Origin: Serripes groenlandicus
Lineage: Eukaryota; Mollusca; Bivalvia; Cardiida; Cardiidae
Reading direction: 5' to 3'
Assembly: GCA_031761405.1 (NCBI GenBank)
Contig: JASEVX010000011.1
Coordinates: 15,187,609-15,251,608 of the forward strand
DNA: 64,000 nt
Each line of letters begins with the position of its first letter. Positions within the stretch are counted from its first letter, which is position 1. Position numbers and translations under genes: made by a program. Shown here piece by piece: positions 44,237-56,461 of this stretch. A model generated the notes under the pieces. The model saw nothing but the letters and a program-made list of their open reading frames with translations. It searched no databases and had not been told where the DNA came from.

Positions 44237-44569
44237 TTATGTGACTTTTATTTTCGACCATATATAAGAATGTGTGTAGCCTTTATTACATGTACAATAC
44301 TTCATACTTGTTGCAGCTAAATTATCCTCTTGGTAAAATCCAGGACAGTAGTTAGACAGTTGCAAGATTGTCTCACGAATAATATATTTCGTAAGAGGCT
44401 CACACAACATTGTAAGTATGTCGTGTGATAGTATTGCAACATCTTGCGCTTTTTGATGGGTATATAGCGCATGCGAATGAACACTTGGAAATAAAAACTG
44501 TTTGTCGTCGCTGAGAGAGGTTTTCTTCTTGGGAGGCATCCTGGATACAAACTTAGATTCATTTTGCAA
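44237..44569 (-). CDS. Candidate exon, unrecognised 110-aa ORF
   Basis: This minus-strand frame has an upstream ATG and a second ATG at 44539-44537 beginning MPPKKKTSLSDDKQFLFP. A mixed, amphipathic stretch follows (VAILSHDILTMLCEPLTKYI, then IRETILQLSNYCPGF) and the frame ends at a stop. Its composition is more protein-like than most frames here, with a basic start and helix-like pattern. A GTATGAAG word about 75 codons after the MPPKKK methionine could be a splice donor. I do not recognise the family and no second exon is identified. Confidence 0.25.
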   Translation of the reverse strand: MQNESKFVSRMPPKKKTSLSDDKQFLFPSVHSHALYTHQKAQDVAILSHDILTMLCEPLTKYIIRETILQLSNYCPGFYQEDNLAATSMKYCTCNKGYTHSYIWSKIKVT

Positions 44570-45239
44570 ACATGTGAATAAAATTGAGTGACAAATGTAA
44601 CAAATTCAGACAGAACTTCGATGTTTCCCCTGAACAGTCTCGAGAGCAAATGGCAGGCAACAGACCAGGAGACGGTCTCACGATTAATGTGCGACTGTCG
44701 CAACCGACGAGCGAAGAACGACCTGATCACGTGAAAAACAGCCCCGACAATGCCCGACAACTCACGATGGCCACAAGACTGTCGCACGACGGACTTGCGA
44801 CACAACAACAACATATCTTGTTTGCTGTCGCGTTCCAATCGCCAAACCATCTTCAATGTGTCGTAGCCCTTGTAACAACTCTAAATATATTTGGGGCATT
44901 TTGCAAGACCTTGCCACGAAAAATATTATATTCGTTTACGACGAAATTTTTTCGTACGATCAGTTGTGCTCGGGGTTTAACATGTTTAATGATGCTTCAT
45001 TACAGGTTTACAAATGTCGCACAATACGTGCGTATAAAAGAGATCCCGACATTAGATCTGTCTCAGTATTATGTCGTAAGATTTAATTAAAGTCGTACTA
45101 GGTGATAGGTTGTTCATCATAACATATTCGTAGAGCCCCGGAGGGCATCGCACGACATATATACGCAACAGGCACATTGGGGTGCGACTCTGAACATGTT
45201 TAGAATATGCTAAACACTCGCTACTATTTATTCATTATT

Positions 45240-45600
45240 TTTTGATATCAAAAAATCGAATTCCTGATATAAAAAAATATCAAGAAATATGCTCTATTTT
45301 TCCTTATCAGATGATTTTCTGATATCTAGAATTCGAATTCCTGATATCAGAAAATGAATATTTGATATCAGAAAATATATTTCTTGATATCAGAAAATGA
45401 TTTTCTTGATATCAGAAAATCGTCAGTATTTTTTGATATCAGAAAACAGATTATTTGATATCAGAAAATGGATTTCTTTACATTAAAAAATGATTTTCTG
45501 ATATCAATAAATGGAATTTCTGATATCAAGAAATACATTTTCTGATATCAAATATTCATTTTCTGATATCAGGAATTCGAATTCGGAATCCACACTACGC
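45240..45600. repeat. GATATC fold-back element
   Basis: The left arm GAATTCGAATTCCTGATATC (45329-) and the right arm GATATCAGGAATTCGAATTC (ending 45584) are inverted copies over roughly 90 bases with few mismatches. Both are made of TTGATATCAGAAAATG-like units that are themselves centred on the palindrome GATATC. A less regular set of units extends left to 45240. No coding capacity. Confidence 0.85.
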
Positions 45601-45834
45601 ATGTAACCGATCGAACGGGCATTCGTCAAACAATGGTTATAATGTAACTGTCATGGCAACGATTGAAAGCGTTTTTACCCGATATTTGTTGGAATATTCA
45701 ATAATGATATTTAAATTGGTTTTGCGAGACAACAAAAAGAAATCATTAGCATGTGTTTAATAGCAGACAGTCCACCCTTAAAGTGACAAATTACATGGCT
45801 GAGGCGTTTAAAATCGCCTAAAAGTAGGTCCGTG

Positions 45835-46125
45835 AAGTTAGGTTGGAAAGTGAAGAATTGACGAGTGACGAACTGTGACATTTTGTTAGGTTCGTGAAGT
45901 CAGGTTGACGAGTGACAAATTGACGAGTGACGAACTGTAACCTTTCTTAGGTCCGTGAACTTAGGTTGACGAGTGACAAATTGACTAGTGACGAGCTTCA
46001 ATTTACTTGTGAAGTTAGCTTGACGAGTGACAAATGGACGAGTGACAAACTGTCGTGAATTCGTGAATTCGTCAATTTTTTTCTTGTATGTACAGCTGAA
46101 GTTCTGAACGTGTAAAATATTCACC
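45835..46125. repeat. Minisatellite of GACGAGTGACAAATT-like units
   Basis: About four ~63-bp units contain TTAGGTTCGTGAAG, GTTGACGAGTGACAAATTGA and CGAGTGACGAACTGT. The GACGA/TTGAC words continue into the next array. Confidence 0.75.
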
Positions 46126-46264
46126 GTGCTTCCTGAAAATAAATCTTTATACGAGAGGACCTACAATAACCTTTGAGCTTTCAGTCCAATCCATTTTTCC
46201 ATTGTATATTTCTTAATATTTCCTTCCATGTAAAAAACATGAGAATTTAATAAGATACGACTAA

Positions 46265-47815
46265 ACTAGAAGAGCTTCGTCAAGTCTGCCAATTCGTCAA
46301 CTCGTCAATTGAGTAGACGAAATTGACGAACAAAATATGTTCCAAAAAAACTATATTTCTGTCTTTTAGAGTATGTCTCTGGACGTTGTGAATGCAAATA
46401 AGACCCTATTTCAAATGTCATGGCCATCCGTCATTCACAAGAGCTTCGTCAAGTTCGTCAACTCGTCAATATTATCGGCGAATTGACGAAAACTATTTAT
46501 TTTTAAAATTTATTTCTGTCTTTTAGATAATGTATATGGACGTATTAAATGTAAATATGACCCTATATTAAATGTCATGGCCATCAGTCATTCAGAAGAG
46601 CTTCGTCAAGTTCGTCAATTTTGTTGCCGAATTGAAGAAAACATTATTTTTCTAAAAACTTTATTTCTTTTCTTTAAGATAATGTACATTGTATATGGAC
46701 GTATTGAATGTAAATTAGGCCCTATTCCAATTCTTTTGCGCATTAGTAATTCAGAAGAGCTTCGTCAAGTTCGCATATTCGTCTATTTGTTAACGAATTG
46801 TCTAAAAATTATTTTTCTAAAACTTTATTTCTGTCTTTTAGAAAATGTATCTTGACGTATTGAATGCAAATTAGGCCCTATTGGAAATAGCATGACCATC
46901 AGTAATTCATAAGAGCTTCGTTAAGTTCTTCAATTCGGTAACCCGTCAATTTTGTTGAGGAATTGACGAAAAAATGTTTTTCTAAAAACTTTATTTCTGT
47001 CTTTTAGATAAGGTATCTGGACGTATTGAATGCAAATTAGGCCCTATTTTAAATTGCATGGCCATCAGTCATTCACTCGTCAATTTGGTGGACGAATTGA
47101 CTAAACAAATATTTTTCTAAAAACTATATTTCTGTCTTTTAGGTAATGTATCAGGACGTTTTGAATGCAAGTTATGCCCTATTTAAAATTGCATGGCCAT
47201 CAGTCACTCAGAAAAGCTTCGTCAAGTTCGTCAAATCGTCATCTCGTCAATTTTGTTGACGAATTGACGGAAACAAATATTGTTCTAAAACCTATATAAT
47301 GGTCTTTTAGCTAATGTATATGGACGTATATAATGCAAATTATGCCCAATTTCAAATTTCATGGCCATCAGTCATTCAGAAAAGCTTCGTCAAATCGTGT
47401 AAATTTGGTTGAGGAATTGATGAACACAAATAATCGGAAAACATTAGTTCTGTCTTTTAGATAATGTCTCTAGACGTATTGAATGCAAATTAGGCTAAAT
47501 ATCAAATTGCATGGCCACCAGTCATTAATAAGAACTTTGTCAAGCACGTCAACTCGTCAATTTAATTGACGAAACAAATATTTTTCTAAAAACTTTATTT
47601 CTGTCTTTTAGATCATGTAATTGGACGTATTGAATACATTAGGCCCTATTTCAAATGTCATGGCCATCAGACATTCAAAAGAGCTTCGTCAAGTTCGTAA
47701 ATTCGTGAACTCGTCAATTTTGTTGACGAAAAAAATGTTTTTCTAAAAACTTTTTTTCTGTCTTTTAGATACTGTCTCTGGGGACGCATTAAATAAAAAG
47801 TAGGCCTGAATTCAA
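46265..47815. repeat. ~155-bp diverged tandem array, about ten copies
   Basis: Each unit contains CAGAAGAGCTTCGTCAAGTT, TTGTTGACGAATTGACGAAA, TTTCTAAAAACTTTATTTCT, then GTCTTTTAGATAATGTATCT and GGACGTATTGAATGCAAATT, GGCCCTATTTCAAAT and CATGGCCATCAGTCATTC. The TTTCTGTCTTTTAG word occurs near 46358, 46508, 46827, 46991, 47128, 47448, 47597 and 47754, with weaker forms near 46664 and 47297. No long frame is preserved. Confidence 0.85.
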
Positions 47816-47819
47816 ATCT

Positions 47820-49435
47820 ACTGGTCACCTTGTATCTTGTATATTGTATTTTGTATCGGTATATTCCTCCTTTCTCTGGAGCACACCCTACATAACTACA
47901 TTTTTAAATACGCCTGTACATCATTACTTACCATTAATTTAATTTAATTCCCTCATTGTTTCATTGTCTTATAATTTATCTTAATTAACTATAGAATACA
48001 ATTCAATTGTCCTTGTAGCTCAATATCTCAGCTCTTTTTATATGCAGGAAATAACATAATGTTCTCGTAATATGTTTTATGTCTCTATGCTGGGTTTTTC
48101 TGAGTCCTATGATTAAAACTAACTCCTTTGATGAAGAATATAGTAGAAACTGGAGAAGCAATCCCTTGTTTATTATGTTTTGGAATGCTCCTTTTTTTAT
48201 TTATTTTTGTGAGCTATGGCATTCTCTGTCTTCTTCAATTATCCACAACGTTGAGAAATTTTGGGAATTATGTGACAAAAACTCACAGCATTTACACTCT
48301 ATAACACGTACATATATGGTATTCAGTCTGCTAAGTTGATACAACATATAATGTGAAATTGACTGACGCAAAATAGCTTTACTTCAAAGACTATGTAAAA
48401 TGCCTACGAATTGTCTCACTTACCACATTTTTACTTATCGTCTAAGTTTAAAACAAGTCAATGTACTCGACAAAAAGGTTTTGTTCCCAATACTTTCAAT
48501 TTATTAAACAAAAGTGGTTTAACTGCCTATTTGCACTCGTATCTAACAACTGGCAAATTCACTTAACAAAGTTCTTAGAAAATGAAAGATTTTAGGGTAG
48601 TTGAACGGAAGTTTGAATGCGAGCGTCATGAAAAAAATGAACCTCCACCATGGCTTCGACCGTTTTATGTCTGTTCACAAAAACAGCCTTCCATCGTTAT
48701 TTTGGATATTTTCCAAAACGCGCAGAACTATGCATCATGCTATAGAATTATTAGTTATTAGCAAACACTGTCAGTCAGTGTGTGTAATGCCAAAATATTA
48801 TTACAAATATCCAGGGACACTTAATATCCGAATGGGCTCATTTCTCAATTGAACGGAATTTATATTTTTGAAAACATCAGTTTTTACTGTACAAATGATA
48901 ACTGTAAACGTTGTTAATCTTCGGGGCTTCTCTCAACAGTATAAGTGTATATCTGATAATGTTTTGCATGGACGCGCCATGTTCTATTATATGTTCTAAA
49001 TACAGAAAGAAATCAACTAGAACCTGTTTATGTATTCAACTGAAGAAGAATGTGCTATGATGCTTGTCAACGTTTATTTGGTGAGCTTCAAAATAATTTT
49101 CCCAATCAGAAAGTCATCAACTAGAACCTGTTTATGTCGAAGGTAACACACCGTTGAAGATGTTCGATAGATGATAGGTGCAAGATAGAATATGGATCCT
49201 CGATGATCTGGTGTGCGCTTTTCACACATCTTTTATAGCGATCCGAACCGCTCTCGCACCATATATGTATCTTCTGTATCTTGTCTCACAATTTACCCAG
49301 CTCCCACACAGATTCCTAGCACCGTACTGTAAATGTGATGAAGGTTAACAGCTTAGTGCAATACTGGTCAACATATGTACCGTTAATTGATTCCTATACA
49401 TTATGTATTGTAGGGTCATGTAATAATTGAGCCAA
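47820..49435. other. Intergenic DNA, no gene supported
   Basis: AT-rich. A 30-bp direct repeat (ATCAACTAGAACCTGTTTAT) occurs at about 49009 and 49112. Small ATG frames exist but lack recognisable features. Confidence 0.35.
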
Positions 49436-49700
49436 CAAGATTTTTCTACAATATGGCCTAGTGAATTAGTTTTTGACATGACCATACCCATAATCGTAGT
49501 TAGCCTAGATATAACCAAGACAAATATTCTGAAAAGGTTTCAACATGCTCAAACCAAAGATGTGGCTTCCAGAGTGTTAGCAACATTTTCCTTATATTTG
49601 GCCTTGTGACGTAGATTTTAACCCAACATGACCTATATTCGACCTTGGCCTAGATATCATCAAGACAAACTTTCTGACAAAGTTTCAAGCTGCTAAAAAA
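49436..49700. repeat. Diverged monomers flanking the satellite
   Basis: CAACAAGATTTTTCTACAAT, GGCCTAGTGAATTAGTTTTT and AAGGTTTCAACATGCTCAAA resemble the ~145-bp monomers of the 8.1-9.2 kb repeat. They grade into the first satellite unit. Confidence 0.65.
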
Positions 49701-52700
49701 AGCGGTCTCTATAGTGTTAACAAGATTTTCATTTAATTTGATATAGTGACCTAGTTTGTGATCCCACATGACCCAGTTTTGAACTTGGCCTAGATTTTAC
49801 GGAGATGTATGTTCTGATAAACTCTGATAAATTACCATTTGACGAAATTTCAGGAATATGTATCGGGCCGATTTTAAGATCACCTAGAGCCAAAGGCTCA
49901 AGGTGAGCTATTTTGAACACTTTTTGTCCGTCCGCATGAGAGAGTACTTGTGGGGTGCGTGTTTTTCAGTAAAAAAAAGCGGTCTCTATAGTGTTAACAA
50001 CATTTTCATTTAATTTGATATAGTGACCTAGTTTGTGATCCCACATGACCCAGTTTTGAACTTAGCCTAGATTTTACGGGGATGTATGTTCTGATAAACT
50101 CTGATAAATTACCATTTGCCGAAATTTCAGGAATATGTATCGAGCCGATTTTAAGTTGGCTCAAGGTGAGCTATTCTGATCACTTTTTGTCCGTCCGAAT
50201 GAGAGAGTACTTGTGGGGTGCGTGTTTTTCAGTCAAAAAAAAGCGGTCTCTATAGTTTTAACAAGATTTTCATTTGATTTGATATAGTGACCTAGTTTGT
50301 GATCCCACATGACCCAGTTTTGAACTTAGCCTAGATTTTACGGAGATGTATGTTCTGATAAACTCTGATAAATTACCATTTGCCGAAATTTCAGGAATAT
50401 GTATCGAGCCGATTTTAAGTTGGCTCAAGGTGAGCTATTCTGATCACTTTTTGTCCGTCCGCATGAGAGAGTACTTGTGGGGTGCGGGTTTTTCAGTAAA
50501 AAAAAGCGGTCTCTATAGTGTTAACAAGATTTTCATTTAATTTGATATAGTGACCTAGTTTGTGATCCCACATGACCCAGTTTTGAACTTAGCCTAGATT
50601 TTACGGAGATGTATGTTCTGATAAACTCTGATAAATTACCATTTGCCGAAATTTCAGGAATATGTATCGAGCCGATTTTAAGTTGGCTCAAGGTGAGCTA
50701 TTCTGATCACATTTTGTCCGTTCGCATGAGAGAGTACTAGTGGGGTGCTGGTTTTTCAGTAAAAAAAAGCGGTCTCTATAGTGTTAACAAGATTTTCATT
50801 TAATTTGATATAGTGACCTAGTTTGTGATCCCACATGACCCAGTTTTGAACTTAGCCTAGATTTTACGGAGATGTATGTTCTGATAAACTCTGATAAATT
50901 ACCATTTGCCGTCATTTCAGGAATATGTATTGAGCCGATTTTAAGTTGGCTCAAGGTGAGATATTCTGATCACTTTTTGTCCGTCCGCATGAGAGAGTAC
51001 TTGTGGGGTGCGTGTTTTTCAGTAAAAAAAAGCGGTCTCTATAGTGTTAACAAGATTTTCATTTAATTTGATATAGTGACCTAGTTTGTGATCCCACATG
51101 ACCCAGTTTTGAACTTAGCCTAGATTTTACGGAGATGTATGTTCTGATAAACTCTAATAAATTACCATTTGCCGAAATTTCAGGAATATGTATAGAGCCG
51201 ATTTTAAGTTGGCTAAAGGTGAGATATTCTGATCACTTTTTGTCCGTCCGCATGAGAGAGTACTAGTGGGGTGCGTGTGTTTCAGTAAAAAAAAGTGGTC
51301 TCTATAGTGTTAACAAGATTTTCATTTAATTTGATATAGTGACCTCGTTTGTGATCCCACATGACCCAGTTTTGAACTTAGCCTAGATTTTACGGAGATG
51401 TATGTTCTGATAAACTCTAATAAATTACCATTTGCCGAAATTTCAGGAATATGTATCGAGCCGATTTTAAGATGGCTCAATGTGAGCTATTCTTATCACT
51501 TTTTGTCCGTCCGCATGAGAGAGTACTTGTGGGGTGCGTGTTTTTCAGTCAAAAAAAGCGGTCTCTATAGTGTTAACAAGATTTTCATTTAATTTGATAT
51601 AGTGACCTAGTTTGTGATCCCACATGACCCAGTTTTGAACTTGGCCTAGATTTTACGGAGATGTATGTTCTGATAAACTCTGATAAATTACCATTTGACG
51701 AAATTTCAGGAATATGTATCGGGCCGATTTTAAGATCACCTAGAGCCAAAGGCTCAAGGTGAGCTATTTTGAACACTTTTTGTCCGTCCGCATGAGAGAG
51801 TACTTGTGGGGTGCGTGTTTTTCAGTAAAAAAAAGCGGTCTCTATAGTGTTAACAACATTTTCATTTAATTTGATATAGTGACCTAGTTTGTGATCCCAC
51901 TTGACCCAGTTTTGAACTTAGCCTAGATTTTACGGGGATGTATGTTCTGATAAACTCTGATAAATTACCATTTGCCGAAATTTCAGGAATATGTATCGAG
52001 CCGATTTTAAGTTGGCTCAAGGTGAGCTATTCTGATCACTTTTTGTCCGTCCGAATGAGAGAGTACTTGTGGGGTGCGTGTTTTTCAGTAAAAAAAAAGC
52101 GGTCTCTATAGTGTTAACAAGATTTTCATTTGATTTGATATAGTGACCTAGTTTGTGATCCCACATGACCCAGTTTTGAACTTAGCCTAGATTTTACGGA
52201 GATGTACGTTCTGATAAACTCTGATAAATTACCATTTGCCGAAATTTCAGGAATATGTATAGAGCCGATTTTAAGTTGGCTAAAGGTGAGATATTCTGAT
52301 CACTTTTTGTCCGTCCGCATGAGAGAGTACTAGTGGGGTGCGTGTGTTTCAGTAAAAAAAAGTGGTCTCTATAGTGTTAACAAGATTTTCATTTAATTTG
52401 ATATAGTGACCTCGTTTGTGATCCCACATGACCCAGTTTTGAACTTAGCCTAGATTTTACGGAGATGTATGTTCTGATAAACTCTAATAAATTACCATTT
52501 GCCGAAATTTCAGGAATATGTATCGAGCCGATTTTAAGATGGCTCAATGTGAGCTATTCTTATCACTTTTTGTCCGTCCGCATGAGAGAGTACTTGTGGG
52601 GTGCGTGTTTTTCAGTCAAAAAAAGCGGTCTCTATAGTGTTAACAAGATTTTCATTTAATTTGATATAGTGACCTAGTTTGTGATCCCACATGACCCAGT

Positions 52701-55700
52701 TTTGAACTTGGCCTAGATTTTACGGAGATGTATGTTCTGATAAACTCTGATAAATTACCATTTGACGAAATTTCAGGAATATGTATCGGGCCGATTTTAA
52801 GATCACCTAGAGCCAAAGGCTCAAGGTGAGCTATTTTGAACACTTTTTGTCCGTCCGCATGAGAGAGTACTTGTGGGGTGCGTGTTTTTCAGTAAAAAAA
52901 AGCGGTCTCTATAGTGTTAACAACATTTTCATTTAATTTGATATAGTGACCTAGTTTGTGATCCCACTTGACCCAGTTTTGAACTTAGCCTAGATTTTAC
53001 GGGGATGTATGTTCTGATAAACTCTGATAAATTACCATTTGCCGAAATTTCAGGAATATGTATCGAGCCGATTTTAAGTTGGCTCAAGGTGAGCTATTCT
53101 GATCACTTTTTGTCCGTCCGAATGAGAGAGTACTTGTGGGGTGCGTGTTTTTCAGTAAAAAAAAAGCGGTCTCTATAGTGTTAACAAGATTTTCATTTGA
53201 TTTGATATAGTGACCTAGTTTGTGATCCCACATGACCCAGTTTTGAACTTAGCCTAGATTTTACGGAGATGTATGTTCTGATAAACTCTGATAAATTACC
53301 ATTTGCCGAAATTTCAGGAATATGTATCGAGCCGATTTTAAGTTGGCTCAAGGTGAGCTATTCTGATCACTTTTTGTCCGTCCGCATGAGAGAGTACTTG
53401 TGGGGTGCGTGTTTTTCAGTCAAAAAAAGCGGTCTCTATAGTGTTAACAAGATTTTCATTTAATTTGATATAGTGACCTAGTTTGTGATCCCACATGACC
53501 CAGTTTTGAACTTAGCCTAGATTTTACGGAGATGTATGTTCTGATAAACTCTGATAAATTACCATTTGCCGAAATTTCAGGAATATGTATTGAGCCGATT
53601 TCAAGTTGGCTCAAGGTGAGCTATTCTGATCACTTTTTGTCCGTCCGCATGAGAGAGTACTTGTGGGGTGCGGGTTTTTCAGTAAAAAAAGCGGTCTCTA
53701 TAGTGTTAACAAGATTTTCATTTAATTTGATATAGTGACCTAGTTTGTGATCCCACATGACCCAGTTTTGAACTTAGCCTAGATTTTACGGAGATGTATG
53801 TTCTGATAAACTCTGATAAATTACCATTTGCCGAAATTTCAGGAATATGTATAGAACCGATTTTAAGTTGGCTCAAGGTGAGCTATTCTGATCACTTTTT
53901 GTCCGTCCGCATGAGAGAGTACTTGTGGGGTGCGTGTTTTTCAGTCAAAAAAAGCGGTCTCTATAGTGTTAACAAGATTTTCATTTAATTTGATATAGTG
54001 ACCTAGTTTGTGATCCCACAAGACCCAGTTTTGAACTTAGCCTAGATTTTACGAAGATGTATGTTCTGATAAACTCTGATAAATTACCATTTGCCGAAAT
54101 TTCAGGAATATGTATCGAGCCGATTTTAAGTTGGCTCAAGGTGAGCTATTCTGATCACTTTTTGTCCGTCCGCATGAGAGAGTACTTGTGGGGTGTGTGT
54201 TTTTCAGTAAAAAAAAGCGGTCTCTATAATGTTAACAACATTTTCATTTGATTTGATATAGTGACCTAGTTTGTGATCCCACATGACCCTGTTTTGAACT
54301 TAGCCTAGATTTTACGGAGATGTATGTTCTGATAAACACTGATAAATTACCATTTGCCGAAATTTCAGGAATATGTATCGAGCCGATTTTAAGTTGGCTC
54401 AAGGTGAGCTATTCTGATCACTTGTTGTCCGTCCGCATGAGAGAGTACTTGTGGGGTGCGTGTTGTTCAGTAAAAAAAAGCGGTCTCTATAGTGTTAACA
54501 AGATTTTCATTTAATTTGATAGAGTGACCTAGTTTGTGATCCCACATGACCCAGTTTTGAACTTAGCCTAGATTTTACGGAGATGTATATTCTGATAAAC
54601 TCTGATAAATTACCATTTGCCGAAATTTCAGGAATATGTATCGAGCCGATTTTAAGTTGGCTTCAGGTGAGCTATTCTGATCACTTTTTGTCCGTCCGCA
54701 TGAGAGAGTACTTGTGGGGTGCGTGTTTTTCAGTCAAAAAAAGCGGTCTCTATAGTGTTAACAAGATTTTCATCTAATTTGATATAGTGACCTAGTTTGT
54801 GATCCCACATGACCCAGTTTTGAAATTAGCCTAGATTTTACGGAGATGTATGTTCTGATAAACTCTGATAAATTACCATTTGCCGAAATTTCAGGAATAT
54901 GTATAGAGCCGATTTTAAGTTGGCTCAAGGTGAGCTATTCTGATCACTTTTTGTCCGTCCGCATGAGAGAGTACTTGTGGGGTGCGTGTTTTTCAGTCAA
55001 AAAAAGCGGTCTCTATAGTGTTAACAAGATTTCATTTAATTTGATATAGTGACCTAGTTTGTGATCCCACAAGACCCAGTTTTGAACTTAGCCTAGATTT
55101 TACGGAGATGTATGTTCTGATAAACTCTGATAAATTACCATTTGCCGAAATTTCAGGAATATGTATCGAGCCGATTTTAAGTTGGCTCAAGGTGAGCTAT
55201 TCTGATCACTTTTTGTCCGTCCGCATGAGAGAGTACTTGTGGGGTGTGTGTTTTTCAGTCAAAAAAAGCGGTCTCTATAGTGTTAACAAGATTTTCATTT
55301 GATTTGATATAGTGACCTAGTTTGTGATCCCACATGACCAGTTTTGAACTTAGCCTAGATGTTACGGAGATGTATGTTCTGATAAACTCTGATAAATTAC
55401 CATTTGCCGAAATTTCAGGAAAATCTATCGAGCCGATTTTAAGTTGGCTCAAGGTGAGCTATTCTGATCACTTTTTGTCCGTCCGCATGAGAGAGTACTT
55501 GTGGGGTGCGTGTTTTTCAGTACAAAAAAGCGGTCTCTATAGTGTTAACAAGATTTCATTTAATTTGATATAGTGACCTAGTTTGTGATCCCACATGACC
55601 TAGTTTTGAACTTAGCCTAGATTTTACGGAGATGTATGTTCTGATAAACTCTGATAAATTACCATTTGCCGAAATTTCAAGAATATGTATCGAGCCGGTT

Positions 55701-56228
55701 TTTAAGTTGGCTTAAGGTGAGCTATTCTGATCACTTTTTGTCCGTCCGCATAGTACTTGTGGGGTGCGTGCTTTTCAGTAAACAAAAGCGGTCTCTATAG
55801 TGTTAACAAGATTTTCATTTAATTTGATATAGTGACCTAGTTTGTGATCCCACATGACCCAGTTTTGAACTTAGCCTAGATTTTACGGAGATGTATGTTC
55901 TGATAAACTCTGATAAATTACCATTTGCCGAAATTTCAGGAATATGTATCGAGCCGATTTTAAGTTGGCTCAAGGTGAGCTATTCTGATTACTTTTTGTC
56001 CGTCCGCATGAGAGAGTACTTGTGGGGTGCGTGTTTTTCAGTCAAAAAAAGCGGTCTCTATAGTGTTAACAAGATTTTCATTTAATTTGATATAGTGACC
56101 TAGTTTGTGATTCCAGATGACCCAGTTTTGAACTTAGCCTAGATTTTACGGAGATGTATGTTTTGATAAACTCTGATAAATTACCATTTGCCTAAATTTC
56201 AGGAATATGTATTGAGCCGATTTTAACT
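49701..56228 (+). repeat. 263-bp satellite, 25 copies, with higher-order structure
   Basis: The unit runs CGGTCTCTATAGTGTTAACA, TTTGATATAGTGACCTAGTT, GATCCCACATGACCCAGTTT, TTAGCCTAGATTTTACGGAG, ATGTATGTTCTGATAAACTC, CCGAAATTTCAGGAATATGT, GGCTCAAGGTGAGCTATTCT and GTCCGTCCGCATGAGAGAGT. I count 25 ATGTATGTT-type anchors from 49805 to 56154, spaced 259-264 bp, with three longer steps of 277-278 bp. Those follow units with a 15-base insertion (GATCACCTAGAGCCAAAGGC). Units starting at 51135 and 52202 begin two near-identical four-monomer blocks of 1,067 bp. Most units keep a 64-codon frame of 195 bases, but 263 is not a multiple of 3, so no long frame results. Confidence 0.95.
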
Positions 56229-56415
56229 TGATCTGATTGATCAGATCATATGCATGCTCAGACTGCTGTTTATTGTAGAGAGTTATTGATGTTTTCAAGT
56301 GGTCACTGGATATATGATACAATCATTCATGCATTGGCAGTTCTGTAATTCATTTCTCTGCTGTGTTTTTATGAAAAGTTAACAAATGAAAATACCGCAT
56401 CAAGGAAACAGCCCT

Positions 56416-56461
56416 GCAGCAGTTCTGATTGCTCGCATGAGCGAATAACTAGAACTGCTGC
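56416..56461. repeat. Nested hairpin, 11-bp perfect stem
   Basis: GCAGCAGTTCT (56416-56426) pairs exactly with AGAACTGCTGC (56451-56461). Between them GCTC-GCAT-GAGC forms an inner hairpin. It lies just beyond the satellite, within otherwise unassigned DNA. Confidence 0.6.

Noticed and set aside
44584..45090. 168-residue plus-strand ORF opposite the 44.2-44.9 kb minus-strand frames
   Set aside because: It starts with TTG, has no recognisable domain, and is overlapped by frames on both strands in a locally GC-richer stretch; insufficient support.
49701..56228. CRISPR-like array of regularly spaced repeats
   Set aside because: The whole 263-bp unit is repeated, with no unique spacers, in a eukaryotic context; it is a satellite.
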